Assembly (NCBI RefSeq): GCF_900101595.1
Contig: NZ_FMYY01000024.1
Coordinates: forward strand, 39,642 to 103,641
Direction: 5' to 3'
Source of the DNA: Paenibacillus sp. cl123
GTDB lineage: Bacteria > Bacillota > Bacilli > Paenibacillales > NBRC-103111
DNA length: 64,000 nt
Positions 1 through 8,263 of the stretch are shown here, piece after piece. The translations under genes and the position numbers were made by a program. Within the stretch, counting starts at the first letter, position 1. Each line of letters starts with the position of its first letter. Below the pieces are notes generated by a model. The model saw only the letters and a list, made by a program, of their open reading frames with translations, did no database searches and was not told the DNA's origin.

Positions 1-32
1 GACATAGACTCAGGACGAGTCTATGTCTTTTT
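1..32 (+). terminator. Intrinsic terminator of an upstream gene
   Basis: An 11-bp perfect stem (positions 1-11 with 17-27) closes a short loop and is followed directly by five T. It would end a transcript entering from the left of the window; no gene in the window lies upstream. Confidence 0.85.
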
Positions 33-142
33 CCGTTTATCAAGGCAACCCTTTCTTCCCGCAGCATTAACAAGAATTTAACTTAATCAGCGTCCCCGTT
101 TAACATCTGCCAATTATGATGAAATAGTAGATAGGAAGGTTA

Positions 143-676
143 TTGCGGAAGGGGACGATTCAAGTGAACCCGATAGTGAGACTATACGCCTTGTGGCTGC
201 TGCTTGCGCTTCTGATCGTATCTGCGCTGCCGCTGTCCGTTAAGAACAATATAACCCGCCTGCCGGCCCAGGCTGTCCAGTGGATGATGAATAGCGAGCA
301 TTTCGCCGCAGCCGGTCCTGAGGGCTCCGAGAGGCAAAAATCCTCCGCCTCAGCCGGAGATTCCACGCTCTCCGTGCCGGATCACTCTGTGTATCCGTCC
401 GTATCCGTACTGGAAGCCAGACATATGCTGGAGCAAAATGTAGCTGTCGAAGGCATCGTCAAACACAATCTCAGGCCAGTCTCGGGAGAGCGTCAGCTGG
501 TGCAGCTGCAGGATGAAACCGGCGACATTCTTGTCCTGGGCGATTTTGGCGCGGCTCTGCGGCCGGGCGATCTGCTGCGGGTCCAAGGGGTGGTTGGCGA
601 TACGCGGGGAGTGCTGGAAGTGAGGGCCAGGGCCGAGGGCATTCAGCGGACAGGGGCAGCAGACAGCAACCTTTAG
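143..676 (+). CDS. Membrane-anchored protein with an OB-fold-like domain
   Basis: Hypothetical 177-residue protein. Residues about 12-32 form one hydrophobic segment that would act as signal anchor or uncleaved signal peptide. Residues 45-80 are a polar, Ser/Gly-rich spacer. The C-terminal half (about 85-165) alternates short beta-like stretches (VEGIVKH, RQLVQLQDETGDILVL, GDLLRVQGVVGD) in the pattern of an OB-fold nucleic-acid-binding domain, so an extracytoplasmic OB-fold protein is my inference. The start is TTG at 143, preceded by AGGAAGG at 133-139. It is separated from the next gene by about 110 bp and I see no terminator between them. Function is unknown; a DNA-uptake or envelope role would be a guess. 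Confidence 0.7.
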   Translation: MRKGTIQVNPIVRLYALWLLLALLIVSALPLSVKNNITRLPAQAVQWMMNSEHFAAAGPEGSERQKSSASAGDSTLSVPDHSVYPSVSVLEARHMLEQNVAVEGIVKHNLRPVSGERQLVQLQDETGDILVLGDFGAALRPGDLLRVQGVVGDTRGVLEVRARAEGIQRTGAADSNL

Positions 677-785
677 AAGAAGCGGGCCATCCCGTTTCCA
701 AAGAGAAGCAAGCAGGGTATGGCGCGAACAGGAAATAACACCTATACTTGACATAAAGCCATTAAACGAAAAGGAAGGATGCTCC

Positions 786-1097
786 ATGAAAATGTCTCGG
801 GTGTTTATTCTGATCACCGCGCTGCTGGAAGCGATTCTCGGTATCCCTGTCTTGGGAGGGGCGATCGTGCTAGGCATGTCTTATACTCCGCTTGTCATTA
901 TGTTTATTCTCCATGTGATTACGCTGGCGCTTGTCCTGCGGGAGGGCGGTCCCAAGATCGGCAGCCTTGCCGGCATTGTGACCTCGCTGATCGCGTGGAT
1001 TCCGTTTGTCGGCATGGTGATGCATATTTTAACCGCCATTATTTTGTTCGTGACTTCGTTTATGGGCGATTCGTACCGCAACCGTTCTTACCGGTAA
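786..1097 (+). CDS. Small integral membrane protein
   Basis: A 103-residue hydrophobic protein with three or four predicted membrane helices (about residues 5-27, 30-50, 57-78 and 80-95) and a short basic tail (DSYRNRSYR). The ATG at 786 follows AAGGAAGG at good distance. I do not recognise a family with a defined function; the shape resembles small conserved DUF-type membrane proteins of Bacillota. It lies upstream of the riboswitch-controlled ABC operon but has its own ribosome binding site and ends before the operon promoter, so it is probably an independent unit. Confidence 0.7.
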   Translation: MKMSRVFILITALLEAILGIPVLGGAIVLGMSYTPLVIMFILHVITLALVLREGGPKIGSLAGIVTSLIAWIPFVGMVMHILTAIILFVTSFMGDSYRNRSYR

Positions 1098-1122
1098 GGT
1101 AGGAAACATTTTCAAAAAAGGG

Positions 1123-1150
1123 TTGCAGGACGGTCCCGGATTGTGGTAAT
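1123..1150 (+). promoter_or_regulatory. Sigma-A promoter of the riboswitch-ABC operon
   Basis: A -35-like TTGCAG (1123-1128) and a -10 GGTAAT (1145-1150) are 16 bp apart, and a TG upstream of the -10 gives an extended -10. Transcription would begin near 1157, just ahead of the structured leader. Confidence 0.55.
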
Positions 1151-1167
1151 GTCTCTTTTAAATATGT

Positions 1168-1270
1168 CAGGGAAGGACTTCTAGGGAGCCGGGTCAAGCC
1201 GAACCGAGCGAAGTCGGCGCCGCGATTGCAGCGCTACACCGTAGGGATAAAAGACCTTCGGCAAGTTCCG
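1168..1270 (+). ncRNA. ykkC-superfamily riboswitch aptamer
   Basis: The leader of the ABC-2 exporter operon carries the hallmark blocks of the ykkC superfamily in the right order: CTAGGG at 1181-1186, ACCGAGCG at 1203-1210, and ACACC followed by AGGGATAAAAG at 1235-1253. A closing helix can form between GGACTT (1175-1180) and AAGTTCC (1263-1269). Established: members of this superfamily sense guanidine (class I) or, in the class II variants, ppGpp, PRPP or nucleoside diphosphates. The segment after AAAAG reads GACCTTCGGC instead of the CCCGGGAG usual for guanidine-I, so the ligand class is open. The 3' end overlaps a terminator, which points to control by transcription attenuation. Confidence 0.75.
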
Positions 1271-1312
1271 CCCGGATTCAAGCCCCGGGTGAATTTGCCG
1301 GAGGTCTTTTTT
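1251..1312 (+). terminator. Riboswitch-controlled attenuator
   Basis: The strand AGACCTTCGGCAA (1252-1264) pairs with TTGCCGGAGGTCT (1295-1307), with one G-U pair. An inner CCCGG/CCGGG helix is present and a T-run follows. The 5' arm includes the last conserved bases of the aptamer, so aptamer and terminator compete for the same nucleotides. Confidence 0.8.
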
Positions 1313-1354
1313 GCGTTACCCTGACAGAGGAACAGGAGGAGGCGGGGAGAAAGC

Positions 1355-2377
1355 ATGACGGCCATTAGAATCGAGCGGTTGAACAAAACCTTCGAAGTGA
1401 AGAAGAAACAGCCGGGGCTTGCGGGAAGCCTGCGCAGCCTCTGGAAGCCCGTCTACGAGCAGAAGCAGGCGGTCTCCGGCATCTCATTCTCGGTTCAGCA
1501 GGGCGAGATGCTTGCTTTCCTGGGGCCGAACGGCGCAGGGAAATCGACGACGATCAAGATGCTGACCGGCATCCTGCATCCGACCTCCGGTCAAGCCGAG
1601 GTGCTGGGCTGTAATCCGTGGAAGGAGCGCAACAAGCTCGCGTACCGGATCGGCTCGGTATTCGGACAGAAATCGCAGTTGTGGTACCACCTGCCTCCTG
1701 CGGATACCTTCGAGTTGATGCGGCATATGTATGAGCTGCCCCGGGGCGACTATCTGGCGAGAAAGGAAGAGCTGGTGCGCCGCTTCGAGCTGGAGCCGTA
1801 CTGGAACACGCCGGTGCGCAAGCTGTCGCTCGGCGAGCGAATGCGCTGCGAGATTGCCGTATCGCTGCTGCACCGTCCGCGCATCGTCTTCCTCGACGAG
1901 CCGACCATCGGTCTTGATGTGGTCGTGAAGCTGAACATCCGCGAGCTGATCCGGGATATGAACCGGGAGGAGGGGATGACCGTTTTCCTGACCTCCCACG
2001 ATGCGGGAGATGTCGAGCAGCTATGTGAGCGCGCCATTGTCGTTAATCACGGGCGGATGATTCTGGATGACAAGGTAGCGTCGATGAAGCGGGAGCTGCT
2101 GACCTACAAGACGATTCGTCTGATCATGGCCGATGAACACGGCCTGGCGGCGGTCAATATACCGGGGGCTGAGGTGAAGGCGCATGAAGGCGTGAAGGTC
2201 ACTTTGTCGGTCAATACGTCGCGCATCCCTATCGAGGCAGTGCTGGCCCGGCTTGTCGGGCAGGTGCGGATCCGGGACGTTACGATCGAAGATCCGCCGA
2301 TGGAGGAGGTCATTACCCACATCTATGCGCAGGCCGGGGCCGACGCGAGCGAGGGGCAAGGAGGGGAACCGGCATGA
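1355..2377 (+). CDS. ABC-2 exporter ATP-binding protein
   Basis: Cytoplasmic ATPase subunit of an ABC-2 type exporter (COG4586/NatA-like). Seen in the 340 residues: Walker A GPNGAGKST (about 57-65), signature LSLGE (about 157-161), Walker B RIVFLDEP (about 176-183) and an H-loop SH (about 214-215). Residues 240-330 form the extra C-terminal domain common in this subgroup. The ATG at 1355 has GGAGGCGGGGAG upstream. The stop overlaps the next start as ATGA, so the ATPase is translationally coupled to the first permease. The substrate is unknown. Control by a ykkC-type riboswitch suggests a small nucleotide-related or guanidine-like signal, but signal and cargo need not be the same. Confidence 0.9.
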   Translation: MTAIRIERLNKTFEVKKKQPGLAGSLRSLWKPVYEQKQAVSGISFSVQQGEMLAFLGPNGAGKSTTIKMLTGILHPTSGQAEVLGCNPWKERNKLAYRIGSVFGQKSQLWYHLPPADTFELMRHMYELPRGDYLARKEELVRRFELEPYWNTPVRKLSLGERMRCEIAVSLLHRPRIVFLDEPTIGLDVVVKLNIRELIRDMNREEGMTVFLTSHDAGDVEQLCERAIVVNHGRMILDDKVASMKRELLTYKTIRLIMADEHGLAAVNIPGAEVKAHEGVKVTLSVNTSRIPIEAVLARLVGQVRIRDVTIEDPPMEEVITHIYAQAGADASEGQGGEPA

Positions 2378-3177
2378 ACGCGGCGCTTATCGCGGCGAAG
2401 TATGCGGCTGTCGGCCGCATCACTATACGCCGTCATCTGGCCTACATTGCGGATTTTCTGATGCGGACGGTATTCTTGGTCTTTATTCTGTATATTTTCA
2501 CCCAGCTCTGGCAGGCTACCTTCCGGGGAGAGGGGGAGCTGGTCATCGCCGGATACAGCTTCAAGCAGCTTGTCTGGTATTTGATTTTGACCGAATCGAT
2601 GACGATGGCCTGTCCAAGCCTGTGCACCCGGATCGAAGAGGAGGTAAAAAGCGGCGATGTAGGCTACAAGCTGACCAAGCCGATCAGCTATATCGGCCTG
2701 CACTATATGGGGTATGTCAGCGAGATCGCTGTCCGCTTCGCGGTGAATCTCGCTGTCGGCTCCCTGCTCGGCTGGCTGGTGCTGGGACCTCCCGGCTTCG
2801 GTGCCGGCTGGGCGGTGTTTTTCCTGCTTGCGGTCTTCGGCTTCAGCGTCAATTTCTTTCTTAACCTGCTGCTGGCGCTTTGCGCGTTCTGGGTGGAGGA
2901 GACGAGGGGGCTTGAATTTGTCTACCACAAGCTGTTGTTCACGATCGGCGGGATGCTGATGCCCCTCGAGATGTTTCCCGAGCTGCTGCAAAAAATATGC
3001 GTTTGGCTGCCGTTCCAGGCCGTGCTTTATTTCCCGGCCAAGGCGGCCGTGCAATACGAGAGCAGCAGCGTGCCTCAGATGCTTGCCATTCAGATGCTCT
3101 GGCTTGTTGTGCTGGGTTTGGCGGCTGTGCTCGTATACAGGAGGGGAGTGAAGAAGCTGCATGTCAATGGGGGGTAA
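2374..3177 (+). CDS. ABC-2 family permease, first subunit
   Basis: A 267-residue membrane protein of the ABC-2 permease superfamily (COG4587-like). Six hydrophobic segments are visible, at about residues 28-48, 65-82, 108-135, 140-172, 190-205 and 233-257. It carries the typical cytoplasmic stretch LTKPISY between helices 2 and 3. Start ATG overlaps the ATPase stop by four bases. It forms the membrane part of an exporter together with the following gene; two different permeases with one ATPase is the usual composition for this family. The exported substrate is not known. Confidence 0.88.
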   Translation: MNAALIAAKYAAVGRITIRRHLAYIADFLMRTVFLVFILYIFTQLWQATFRGEGELVIAGYSFKQLVWYLILTESMTMACPSLCTRIEEEVKSGDVGYKLTKPISYIGLHYMGYVSEIAVRFAVNLAVGSLLGWLVLGPPGFGAGWAVFFLLAVFGFSVNFFLNLLLALCAFWVEETRGLEFVYHKLLFTIGGMLMPLEMFPELLQKICVWLPFQAVLYFPAKAAVQYESSSVPQMLAIQMLWLVVLGLAAVLVYRRGVKKLHVNGG

Positions 3178-3964
3178 ATGGCGCGGCCTGCCGGCATTCG
3201 TCTGGACATTCTGGAAGCTGAATCTGGCCGGTGCGATGGAGTTTAGGATGAGCTTTCTGCTTACGGCGGGTATGATGCTGGTGAATAATGTCGTGTGGGT
3301 GTTTTTCTGGGGCGTATACTTCCAGCGCTTCTCGGTGGTGAACGGCTGGGCGTTCCAGGATGTGATGATGATGTGGGCGATCAGCGCCGGGGGCTTCGGG
3401 TTTATGGCGGTGTTTTTCGGCAATGCCAATCGGCTCGCCCAGCTGATCTCGACCGGGCAACTGGACGTGTATTTGGCCCAGCCGAAGCCTGTATTGCTTC
3501 ATGTGCTGGTCAGCCGCATGTCGGTGTCCGCCATTGGAGATATCGTGTTTGGCTTTCTGTTGTTCGCGATTTTTGGCGAGAAGACGTGGCTTGGCGCGCT
3601 GAAGTTCGGGCTGGCGCTGCTGATCGCCACGCTGATTTTTTTGTTTTTTATCGTGATCGTCAATGCGTTTGCGTTCTACATGGGCAATGCCGAAGGGCTG
3701 GCACACCAGATGTTTCAATGTATGCTGGCCTTTGCGACTTACCCGACCGATATTTTCCGCAGCTGGGGGAGGCTGCTGCTGTTTACCGTCGTCCCGGCGG
3801 GATTTATCAGCTACCTGCCGATCGGTCTGCTGCGCAGCGTAGAGCTGCCCTTCCTGCTCGGCGCGCTCGGAGTGACGGCGCTGCTGAGCGTGGGCGGGAC
3901 ATGGTTTTTCTACCGCGGGCTTAGACGGTATACGTCTGGCAATATGATGACGATGCGAAGCTGA
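3161..3964 (+). CDS. ABC-2 family permease, second subunit
   Basis: A 267-residue partner permease (COG3694-like). It has about six membrane helices and the matching cytoplasmic motif LAQPKPVLLH after the second helix, equivalent to LTKPISY in the first permease. The ATG at 3161 lies inside the end of the previous gene (17-bp overlap) and follows GAGGGGAG. A second ATG two codons later is also possible. The three genes form one riboswitch-controlled operon encoding a complete heteromeric exporter. Confidence 0.88.
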   Translation: MSMGGKWRGLPAFVWTFWKLNLAGAMEFRMSFLLTAGMMLVNNVVWVFFWGVYFQRFSVVNGWAFQDVMMMWAISAGGFGFMAVFFGNANRLAQLISTGQLDVYLAQPKPVLLHVLVSRMSVSAIGDIVFGFLLFAIFGEKTWLGALKFGLALLIATLIFLFFIVIVNAFAFYMGNAEGLAHQMFQCMLAFATYPTDIFRSWGRLLLFTVVPAGFISYLPIGLLRSVELPFLLGALGVTALLSVGGTWFFYRGLRRYTSGNMMTMRS

Positions 3965-4054
3965 GCATGCGGCGTACGCTTTCTATATGACTGTCATTTG
4001 GCGTACACTAGTAAGAAGGAGAAAAAGACGCATTGCCGGAAGGAGTGGTGCTCG

Positions 4055-5041
4055 ATGTCGGATCAGATGCAAAATGCCGTACGTGTACATCGCTATGGCG
4101 GGCCGGAGGTTCTCCGGCTGGAGCGAGTGCCTGTCCCGAAGCCGGGGGAGGGCGAAGTGCTCGTGCGGGTACAGGCAGCCGCAGTGCTGCCTACGGACTG
4201 GCGGATGAGACAGGGTATTTTTCAACATATACGCCCCCATGTGCTGCCCTATATTCCAGGCTCGGCATTCGCGGGTATAGTCGAGTCGGCAGGCAAATGC
4301 GCAGTCGAATTCAAGCCGGGCGACGCCGTATTCGGGCGAAGCTGGAACGGCGTTTACGCCGAATATACGACGGTCCCGGCGGACCGGCTTGCCCAGAAGC
4401 CCGCCGGGTTAAGCTTCGCAGCGGCCGCCGCCATTCCGGGAGGAGCGGCGGCGGCCTGGACGGCGCTGCCGGCATTCGGGGGAGTGGAGGCCGGGATGAA
4501 AGTGCTCGTACACGGCGCTGCCGGCGGGGTCGGCATGTTCGCCGTTCAGCTTGCCCGACGGATGGGGGCGAAAGTCGTCGGGACATGCTCCGCTTCCAAT
4601 GTGGATTTCGTTCGGAGCTTGGGGGCGGAGCAGGTGATCGACTACATGTCCGCCGCATTCGAACAGGAACTTTCCGGCGTGGACCTTGTGCTGGATACGG
4701 TAGGCGGCCGCGTGCAGGAGCGCTCCTTGACGGTGCTGAAGCCGGGCGGTGCGCTGGTATCGCTCGTAGGGCTGCCCTTTGCAGAGCTGGCGGAGGAGAT
4801 GGGGGTCCGCACGCGGTTCAACAGCCAGCTGGCCGATCCGGATATTATGCAGGACATAGCCGAACTGCTGGCCGACGGTTCGCTTCAAGCCTGCACGTCT
4901 CGCAGCTTCCCTCTGGCGGAAGCCAGACAAGCTCACGAGCTGGGAGAAAGCGGGCATGGACGGGGACGCATCATTTTGTATCCGGCTGAAGGTCAGGACC
5001 GGGAGAATTTCGTTCCAAACCGCCAGAATATGGTACAATAA
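4055..5041 (+). CDS. Zinc-independent NADP-dependent quinone oxidoreductase-like protein
   Basis: Medium-chain dehydrogenase/reductase of the quinone oxidoreductase branch, 328 residues from the chosen start. The N-terminal GroES-like domain has the expected VPVPKPGEGEVLVRV and PGSAFAGIVE stretches. The Rossmann domain has the NADP-binding loop HGAAGGVGMFAVQLA. The Cys and His residues that hold the structural zinc of alcohol dehydrogenases are missing, which fits the quinone/enone reductase group. I start at the ATG at 4055, nine bases after GGAAGGAG, rather than at the further upstream in-frame ATG, which lacks a ribosome binding site. The physiological substrate cannot be read from the sequence. 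Confidence 0.88.
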   Translation: MSDQMQNAVRVHRYGGPEVLRLERVPVPKPGEGEVLVRVQAAAVLPTDWRMRQGIFQHIRPHVLPYIPGSAFAGIVESAGKCAVEFKPGDAVFGRSWNGVYAEYTTVPADRLAQKPAGLSFAAAAAIPGGAAAAWTALPAFGGVEAGMKVLVHGAAGGVGMFAVQLARRMGAKVVGTCSASNVDFVRSLGAEQVIDYMSAAFEQELSGVDLVLDTVGGRVQERSLTVLKPGGALVSLVGLPFAELAEEMGVRTRFNSQLADPDIMQDIAELLADGSLQACTSRSFPLAEARQAHELGESGHGRGRIILYPAEGQDRENFVPNRQNMVQ

Positions 5042-5092
5042 CCGGCAGAAAGGCTTGCAGCAGCAAGCTTGACTTATTGGGGATAAGGGATT

Positions 5093-5656
5093 GTGGTAAC
5101 AGGCATGAGAATTGGATTGGTCAGACATTACAAGGTTAAACATGAGTTTCCTACTCACGGGATATTAAGTCCGCAGGAGCTGAAGGCCTGGTTCGAGGCT
5201 TACGATGCTTCGGACGTTGAGCTGGAGACGACGGAGCTGCGGGGGATGGTATGGGCCCGCTGCTATGCCAGCAGCATGGAACGGGCCGTTAAGTCAGCCA
5301 GGCATTTGTTCGCTGGCCCGATCGAGGTCACGGAACGGCTTCGCGAGGTGCCTTATCCGGATTTCGGGAAAATTTCGCAGCGGCGTCTTCCGTTTTTGCT
5401 ATGGGCGGTGCTTGTCCGGTTATGCTGGTATGCTGCGCCGCGGGTATATCCGGAGAGCAGGGCGGATGTTCGCAGAAGGGCGGCGTCGATGCTGGATGAC
5501 ATATTGGCCGGGGATGAGGAGAATGTGCTGATCGTTAGTCACGCGGCATTGATGATGGAGCTTCGCAGGGAACTGCTGCGCAGAGGCTATAGCGGTCCCC
5601 GTTTCGGAACGGCGGCCAACGGCAAGCTGTATGTGTTCGAGCCGGGAGGTGCGTAA
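5093..5656 (+). CDS. Histidine phosphatase superfamily protein
   Basis: A 187-residue protein with the phosphoglycerate-mutase-like fold. The N-terminus IGLVRHYKV matches the catalytic RH motif but has Tyr where most members have Gly (RHG). A second conserved part, VLIVSHAALMMELRREL, supplies the distal catalytic His. The middle holds an unusual hydrophobic stretch (about 95-112). Substrate unknown; family members remove phosphate from sugars, nucleotides or proteins. GTG at 5093 is used here; an ATG at 5105 is an alternative that keeps the catalytic motif. The next gene starts four bases after the stop, so the two are probably co-transcribed. Confidence 0.8.
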   Translation: MVTGMRIGLVRHYKVKHEFPTHGILSPQELKAWFEAYDASDVELETTELRGMVWARCYASSMERAVKSARHLFAGPIEVTERLREVPYPDFGKISQRRLPFLLWAVLVRLCWYAAPRVYPESRADVRRRAASMLDDILAGDEENVLIVSHAALMMELRRELLRRGYSGPRFGTAANGKLYVFEPGGA

Positions 5657-5660
5657 GGCA

Positions 5661-6095
5661 GTGATCAAGCTGAGGGGTCATCATCTATTATGCTTGCTCG
5701 GCTATCGGGGGATGGGATATTCCGACGACTTCTGTGTGAATATGACCGCGATCTATGAGCGTCTGCGAATCGACCCGGAGACTATGATCGTCATGGTGGA
5801 GGGTCCGGATGACATCTGTGAGCATTATCCGCAGGACCGGCCGGTTCATTGCCGGGAAGCGGGCGTCGGCAGGCGGGATGCGCTGGTGCTGGAGAAGCTG
5901 GGACTGAAGCTGGCCGAGCCGGTGGTCTGGTCGCAGGTGTTGGCGGAGGTAGCGGCCTGTATCGAGCCGGATGATATTCGCGTGATTTGTTCTTCTTGTC
6001 CATGGGAGCAGTACGGCGTCTGCAGGGAAGGCGTGGAAATGGTAGGGCGAGGGGAAAGCCTGCCGCAGGTAGCGGATCGAGAGCGAGGGAGATAG
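5661..6095 (+). CDS. DUF1284 domain protein
   Basis: A 144-residue protein with the family start IKLRGHHLLCLLGYRGMGYS and several conserved cysteines (LLCLL, FCVN, DICEHY, HCRE, CSSCPWEQYGVC). The paired CSSC and later Cys in the C-terminal part look like a metal-binding cluster; that is inference. I start at the GTG at 5661, ten bases after GGGAGGT, because the protein then begins at the conserved IKLRGHH block. Function is unknown. It is probably translated from the same message as the phosphatase in front. Confidence 0.85.
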   Translation: MIKLRGHHLLCLLGYRGMGYSDDFCVNMTAIYERLRIDPETMIVMVEGPDDICEHYPQDRPVHCREAGVGRRDALVLEKLGLKLAEPVVWSQVLAEVAACIEPDDIRVICSSCPWEQYGVCREGVEMVGRGESLPQVADRERGR

Positions 6096-6121
6096 CATCG
6101 GCCACCGGCGCTCCGTCCGCT

Positions 6122-6145
6122 CGTCCGCGCGGCAGCGCGCGGACG
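6122..6145. other. GC-rich hairpin between convergent genes
   Basis: CGTCCGCGC (6122-6130) pairs perfectly with GCGCGGACG (6137-6145). It lies between two convergent genes but has no T-run on either strand, so termination is only possible, not shown. Confidence 0.4.
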
Positions 6146-6168
6146 CAGAGCGTGCAGAGACGGTCGCG

Positions 6169-6465
6169 CTACTTGATGATAGTAATCCCGCCGATGACCG
6201 GCAGCGGCTTGGTGCGTCCGTTGACGGCATTCAGGATGCCAATCACGACAAATATCAGGATAACCACGCTGACTGGGAACATCAGCACCCATCCGATGAA
6301 AGGAATCAGACCGAGCACGATATTGACCGCGAAGCTCGTCAGCAGCAGCACCAGCCCTTGATTCGCATGATAACGGGCAAACGAAGAGTCCTTGGCGGCA
6401 AGCAGCGGAACGAAAAACAAAATGTAGCCGATAGCGGCCATAATCTTGGTTTCTTGACTTTCCAT
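6169..6465 (-). CDS. DUF4870/Tic20-like membrane protein
   Basis: A 98-residue protein with three membrane helices (about 8-24, 35-57 and 60-80) and the family pattern FARYHANQGLVLLL after the first helix. It ends with a short hydrophobic tail (PVIGGITIIK). Such proteins are widespread in Bacillota and their role is not established. It is transcribed convergently to the DUF1284 gene and divergently from the phosphoesterase gene. Confidence 0.8.
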   Translation of the reverse strand: MESQETKIMAAIGYILFFVPLLAAKDSSFARYHANQGLVLLLTSFAVNIVLGLIPFIGWVLMFPVSVVILIFVVIGILNAVNGRTKPLPVIGGITIIK

Positions 6466-6612
6466 ACCGTTAATTTCACTTCCAATCCGGCTTAATGTAA
6501 GATTGCAAACTAACCTTAATCATAGCAGAAATCACAGTAAAAATCTGTGTAATATTCCACATAGCAGAGCTGATCTGCAACTTCAATTAGGCGCATGAAG
6601 GGGGAGCATCCG

Positions 6613-7122
6613 ATGAGCGAGGTTTATATAACGTCAGATCATCATTTCGGGCACGGCGGGATTATCGATTTCGAGTCCAGGCCGTTTGCGGACAGCCTGC
6701 AGATGACGGAGGCGATGATTGAGAAGTGGAACAGCGTGGTGAGACCGGAGGACAAGGTGTTCCATCTGGGGGACTTCTCCTTCCTCAATCTGGAGAAGAC
6801 GAAGGCGATCGTCTCGCGTCTGAACGGAAATAAGACGCTGGTGCTGGGCAATCACGACCGGGGACGGCCGAGAGCCTGGTGGCTGGAGGCGGGATTTGAC
6901 GAGGTAAGCGAATACCCGCTGGTGTACGGAGGCTTCTTCTTTCTGTCCCACGAACCGATGTATATGAACAAGCATATGCCGTATGTCAACATTCACGGAC
7001 ATATCCACGGGCAGAAATATGAGGGGACCCAATACGTGAATGTAAGCGTCGAGCACTGGGACTATCTGCCCGTAGCCTTCGAAGCGATCCGGGCGATGGT
7101 CGTGCAGGACGAGCAGCAGTAG
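6613..7122 (+). CDS. Calcineurin-like metallophosphoesterase
   Basis: A 169-residue cytoplasmic phosphoesterase. Metal-binding motifs appear in order: SDHHFGH near the N-terminus, HLGDFS, LGNHDR, and C-terminal SHEP and HIHGQKY. The family uses two metal ions to cleave phosphodiesters or phosphomonoesters; the substrate here is unknown. I start at the ATG at 6613 after AAGGGGGA. An ATG 18 bases earlier is in frame but has no ribosome binding site. The gene ends one base before the stop of the convergent small gene. Confidence 0.88.
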   Translation: MSEVYITSDHHFGHGGIIDFESRPFADSLQMTEAMIEKWNSVVRPEDKVFHLGDFSFLNLEKTKAIVSRLNGNKTLVLGNHDRGRPRAWWLEAGFDEVSEYPLVYGGFFFLSHEPMYMNKHMPYVNIHGHIHGQKYEGTQYVNVSVEHWDYLPVAFEAIRAMVVQDEQQ

Positions 7123-7123
7123 G

Positions 7124-7423
7124 TTACAGCTTGAACCTCGCGATATGATCGTGCAGCCCCTGCCGCTCCAGCACGTCTCTCTGCTTCGGACCGATCAGGT
7201 CGAAGTGGGGATAGGGCGGGCGATGATGGATATAAGCCGGGTTCAGTCCGTTGCGGACGCACCAGTCGGAGAGACGGACCAGATCGGAGCAGCCGACCTT
7301 GGTCACGGTCGATATCCCCGGGAACCGGTCATCCAGCCAATAGTGGGTCAAAAAGGCAAGCTCGCCGCGGCTGACCGCTTCCTTCCAGCGTACAAGCTCC
7401 TCGCGTCGTATGCCGAACGCCAT
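7124..7423 (-). CDS. Conserved small protein, YneQ-like
   Basis: A 99-residue soluble protein starting MAFGIRREELVRWK, with conserved WLDDRFPGISTVTKVGCSDL in the middle and HHRPPYPHFDLIGP near the end. This resembles the uncharacterised YneQ of Bacillus, from memory. No catalytic motif is apparent. An AAGGAG lies 11 bases before the ATG. It follows the FadR-type regulator by 45 bp on the same strand. A CTGCCTC/GAGGCAG hairpin in that gap could reduce read-through. Confidence 0.7.
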   Translation of the reverse strand: MAFGIRREELVRWKEAVSRGELAFLTHYWLDDRFPGISTVTKVGCSDLVRLSDWCVRNGLNPAYIHHRPPYPHFDLIGPKQRDVLERQGLHDHIARFKL

Positions 7424-7468
7424 AGAAATACAGTCTCCTTCCGCTGCCTCGTCTGGTAAAGAGGCAGC

Positions 7469-8194
7469 CTACTCCTGTTTATCTTCCCGGGACAGCTGCC
7501 GGACGATCCGGTCCACTTTGCCGATATGCGCCGACATGCGCTCGCCGGCCAGCGCGGTATTGCGATCCCGGATCGCTTCATAGATGCCCGTATGCTCAGC
7601 CAGCAGCAGCTCGACCGAGCTCCGCTCGGCGAAAAACCACAACCGGCGAGAGTCCGACATATTCTCCTGCAGCCGCTGAGTCAAGGAGAGCATCATTTGC
7701 AGCAGCAGCGTATTATGAGAAGCCTCGGCTATTTTGACATGGAAATCCACGTCGGCCTTCTCGGCAAGCTTCTCGTCTCCAAGCGTCTCCCTCATCCGCA
7801 CAAGCACTGCCTCGATAGCGGCCAGATCGGCCTCCGACCGGCGCAGGGCAGCCAGCTCCGCACAGCCGGATTCGATATATTTGCGCACCTCCAGCACTTC
7901 CTTCAGCGACTCGATCGGACGAAAGAAATCCATGCCTTCCTGCCCGGCCGTCTCGGCGGGCAGCGTCTCGCACACATAAGTGCCTCCGCCATGACGGATA
8001 TCGACCAGACCCATCGCCTTCAGACCGCTCAGCGCTTCGCGCACGGTGGAGCGGCCGACCTCGAAGCCTGCGGCCAGGTCCACGACGGTCGGCAGCTTGG
8101 AGCCGAGCGGATAATGGCCGGAGCGGATCTGCTCCGCCAGATGATGAAGGACGAGATCGCTTCCTTTTTGGGGGCGAACCGGTTTGATTGTCAC
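7469..8194 (-). CDS. FadR-family GntR transcriptional regulator of glcDF
   Basis: A 241-residue DNA-binding repressor. The N-terminal winged helix-turn-helix contains GSKLPTVVDLAAGFEVGRSTVREALSG (key RSTVREAL). The C-terminal FCD domain has the metal-ligand pattern DVDFHVKIAEASHN and later HTGIYEAI and MSAHI. Starting at GTG 8194 places GGAGG eleven bases upstream; the longer open frame adds residues unlike the family. It is divergent from glcD-glcF, as in other glycolate/lactate loci, so it most likely senses a hydroxy-acid and acts on the palindrome at 8266-8280. Ligand is inferred. Confidence 0.87.
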   Translation of the reverse strand: MTIKPVRPQKGSDLVLHHLAEQIRSGHYPLGSKLPTVVDLAAGFEVGRSTVREALSGLKAMGLVDIRHGGGTYVCETLPAETAGQEGMDFFRPIESLKEVLEVRKYIESGCAELAALRRSEADLAAIEAVLVRMRETLGDEKLAEKADVDFHVKIAEASHNTLLLQMMLSLTQRLQENMSDSRRLWFFAERSSVELLLAEHTGIYEAIRDRNTALAGERMSAHIGKVDRIVRQLSREDKQE

Positions 8195-8225
8195 GTGATT
8201 ATCGTACCTCCGCACAAAACGTCTA

Positions 8226-8253
8226 TACAACTCATTCAAGCATAAGCTATAAT
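8226..8253 (+). promoter_or_regulatory. Promoter of glcD-glcF
   Basis: A perfect TATAAT at 8248-8253 is preceded, 16 bp away, by a weak -35 TACAAC (8226-8231). Transcription would start near 8260, immediately before the putative operator. Confidence 0.55.
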
Positions 8254-8263
8254 GGAACAAAAG

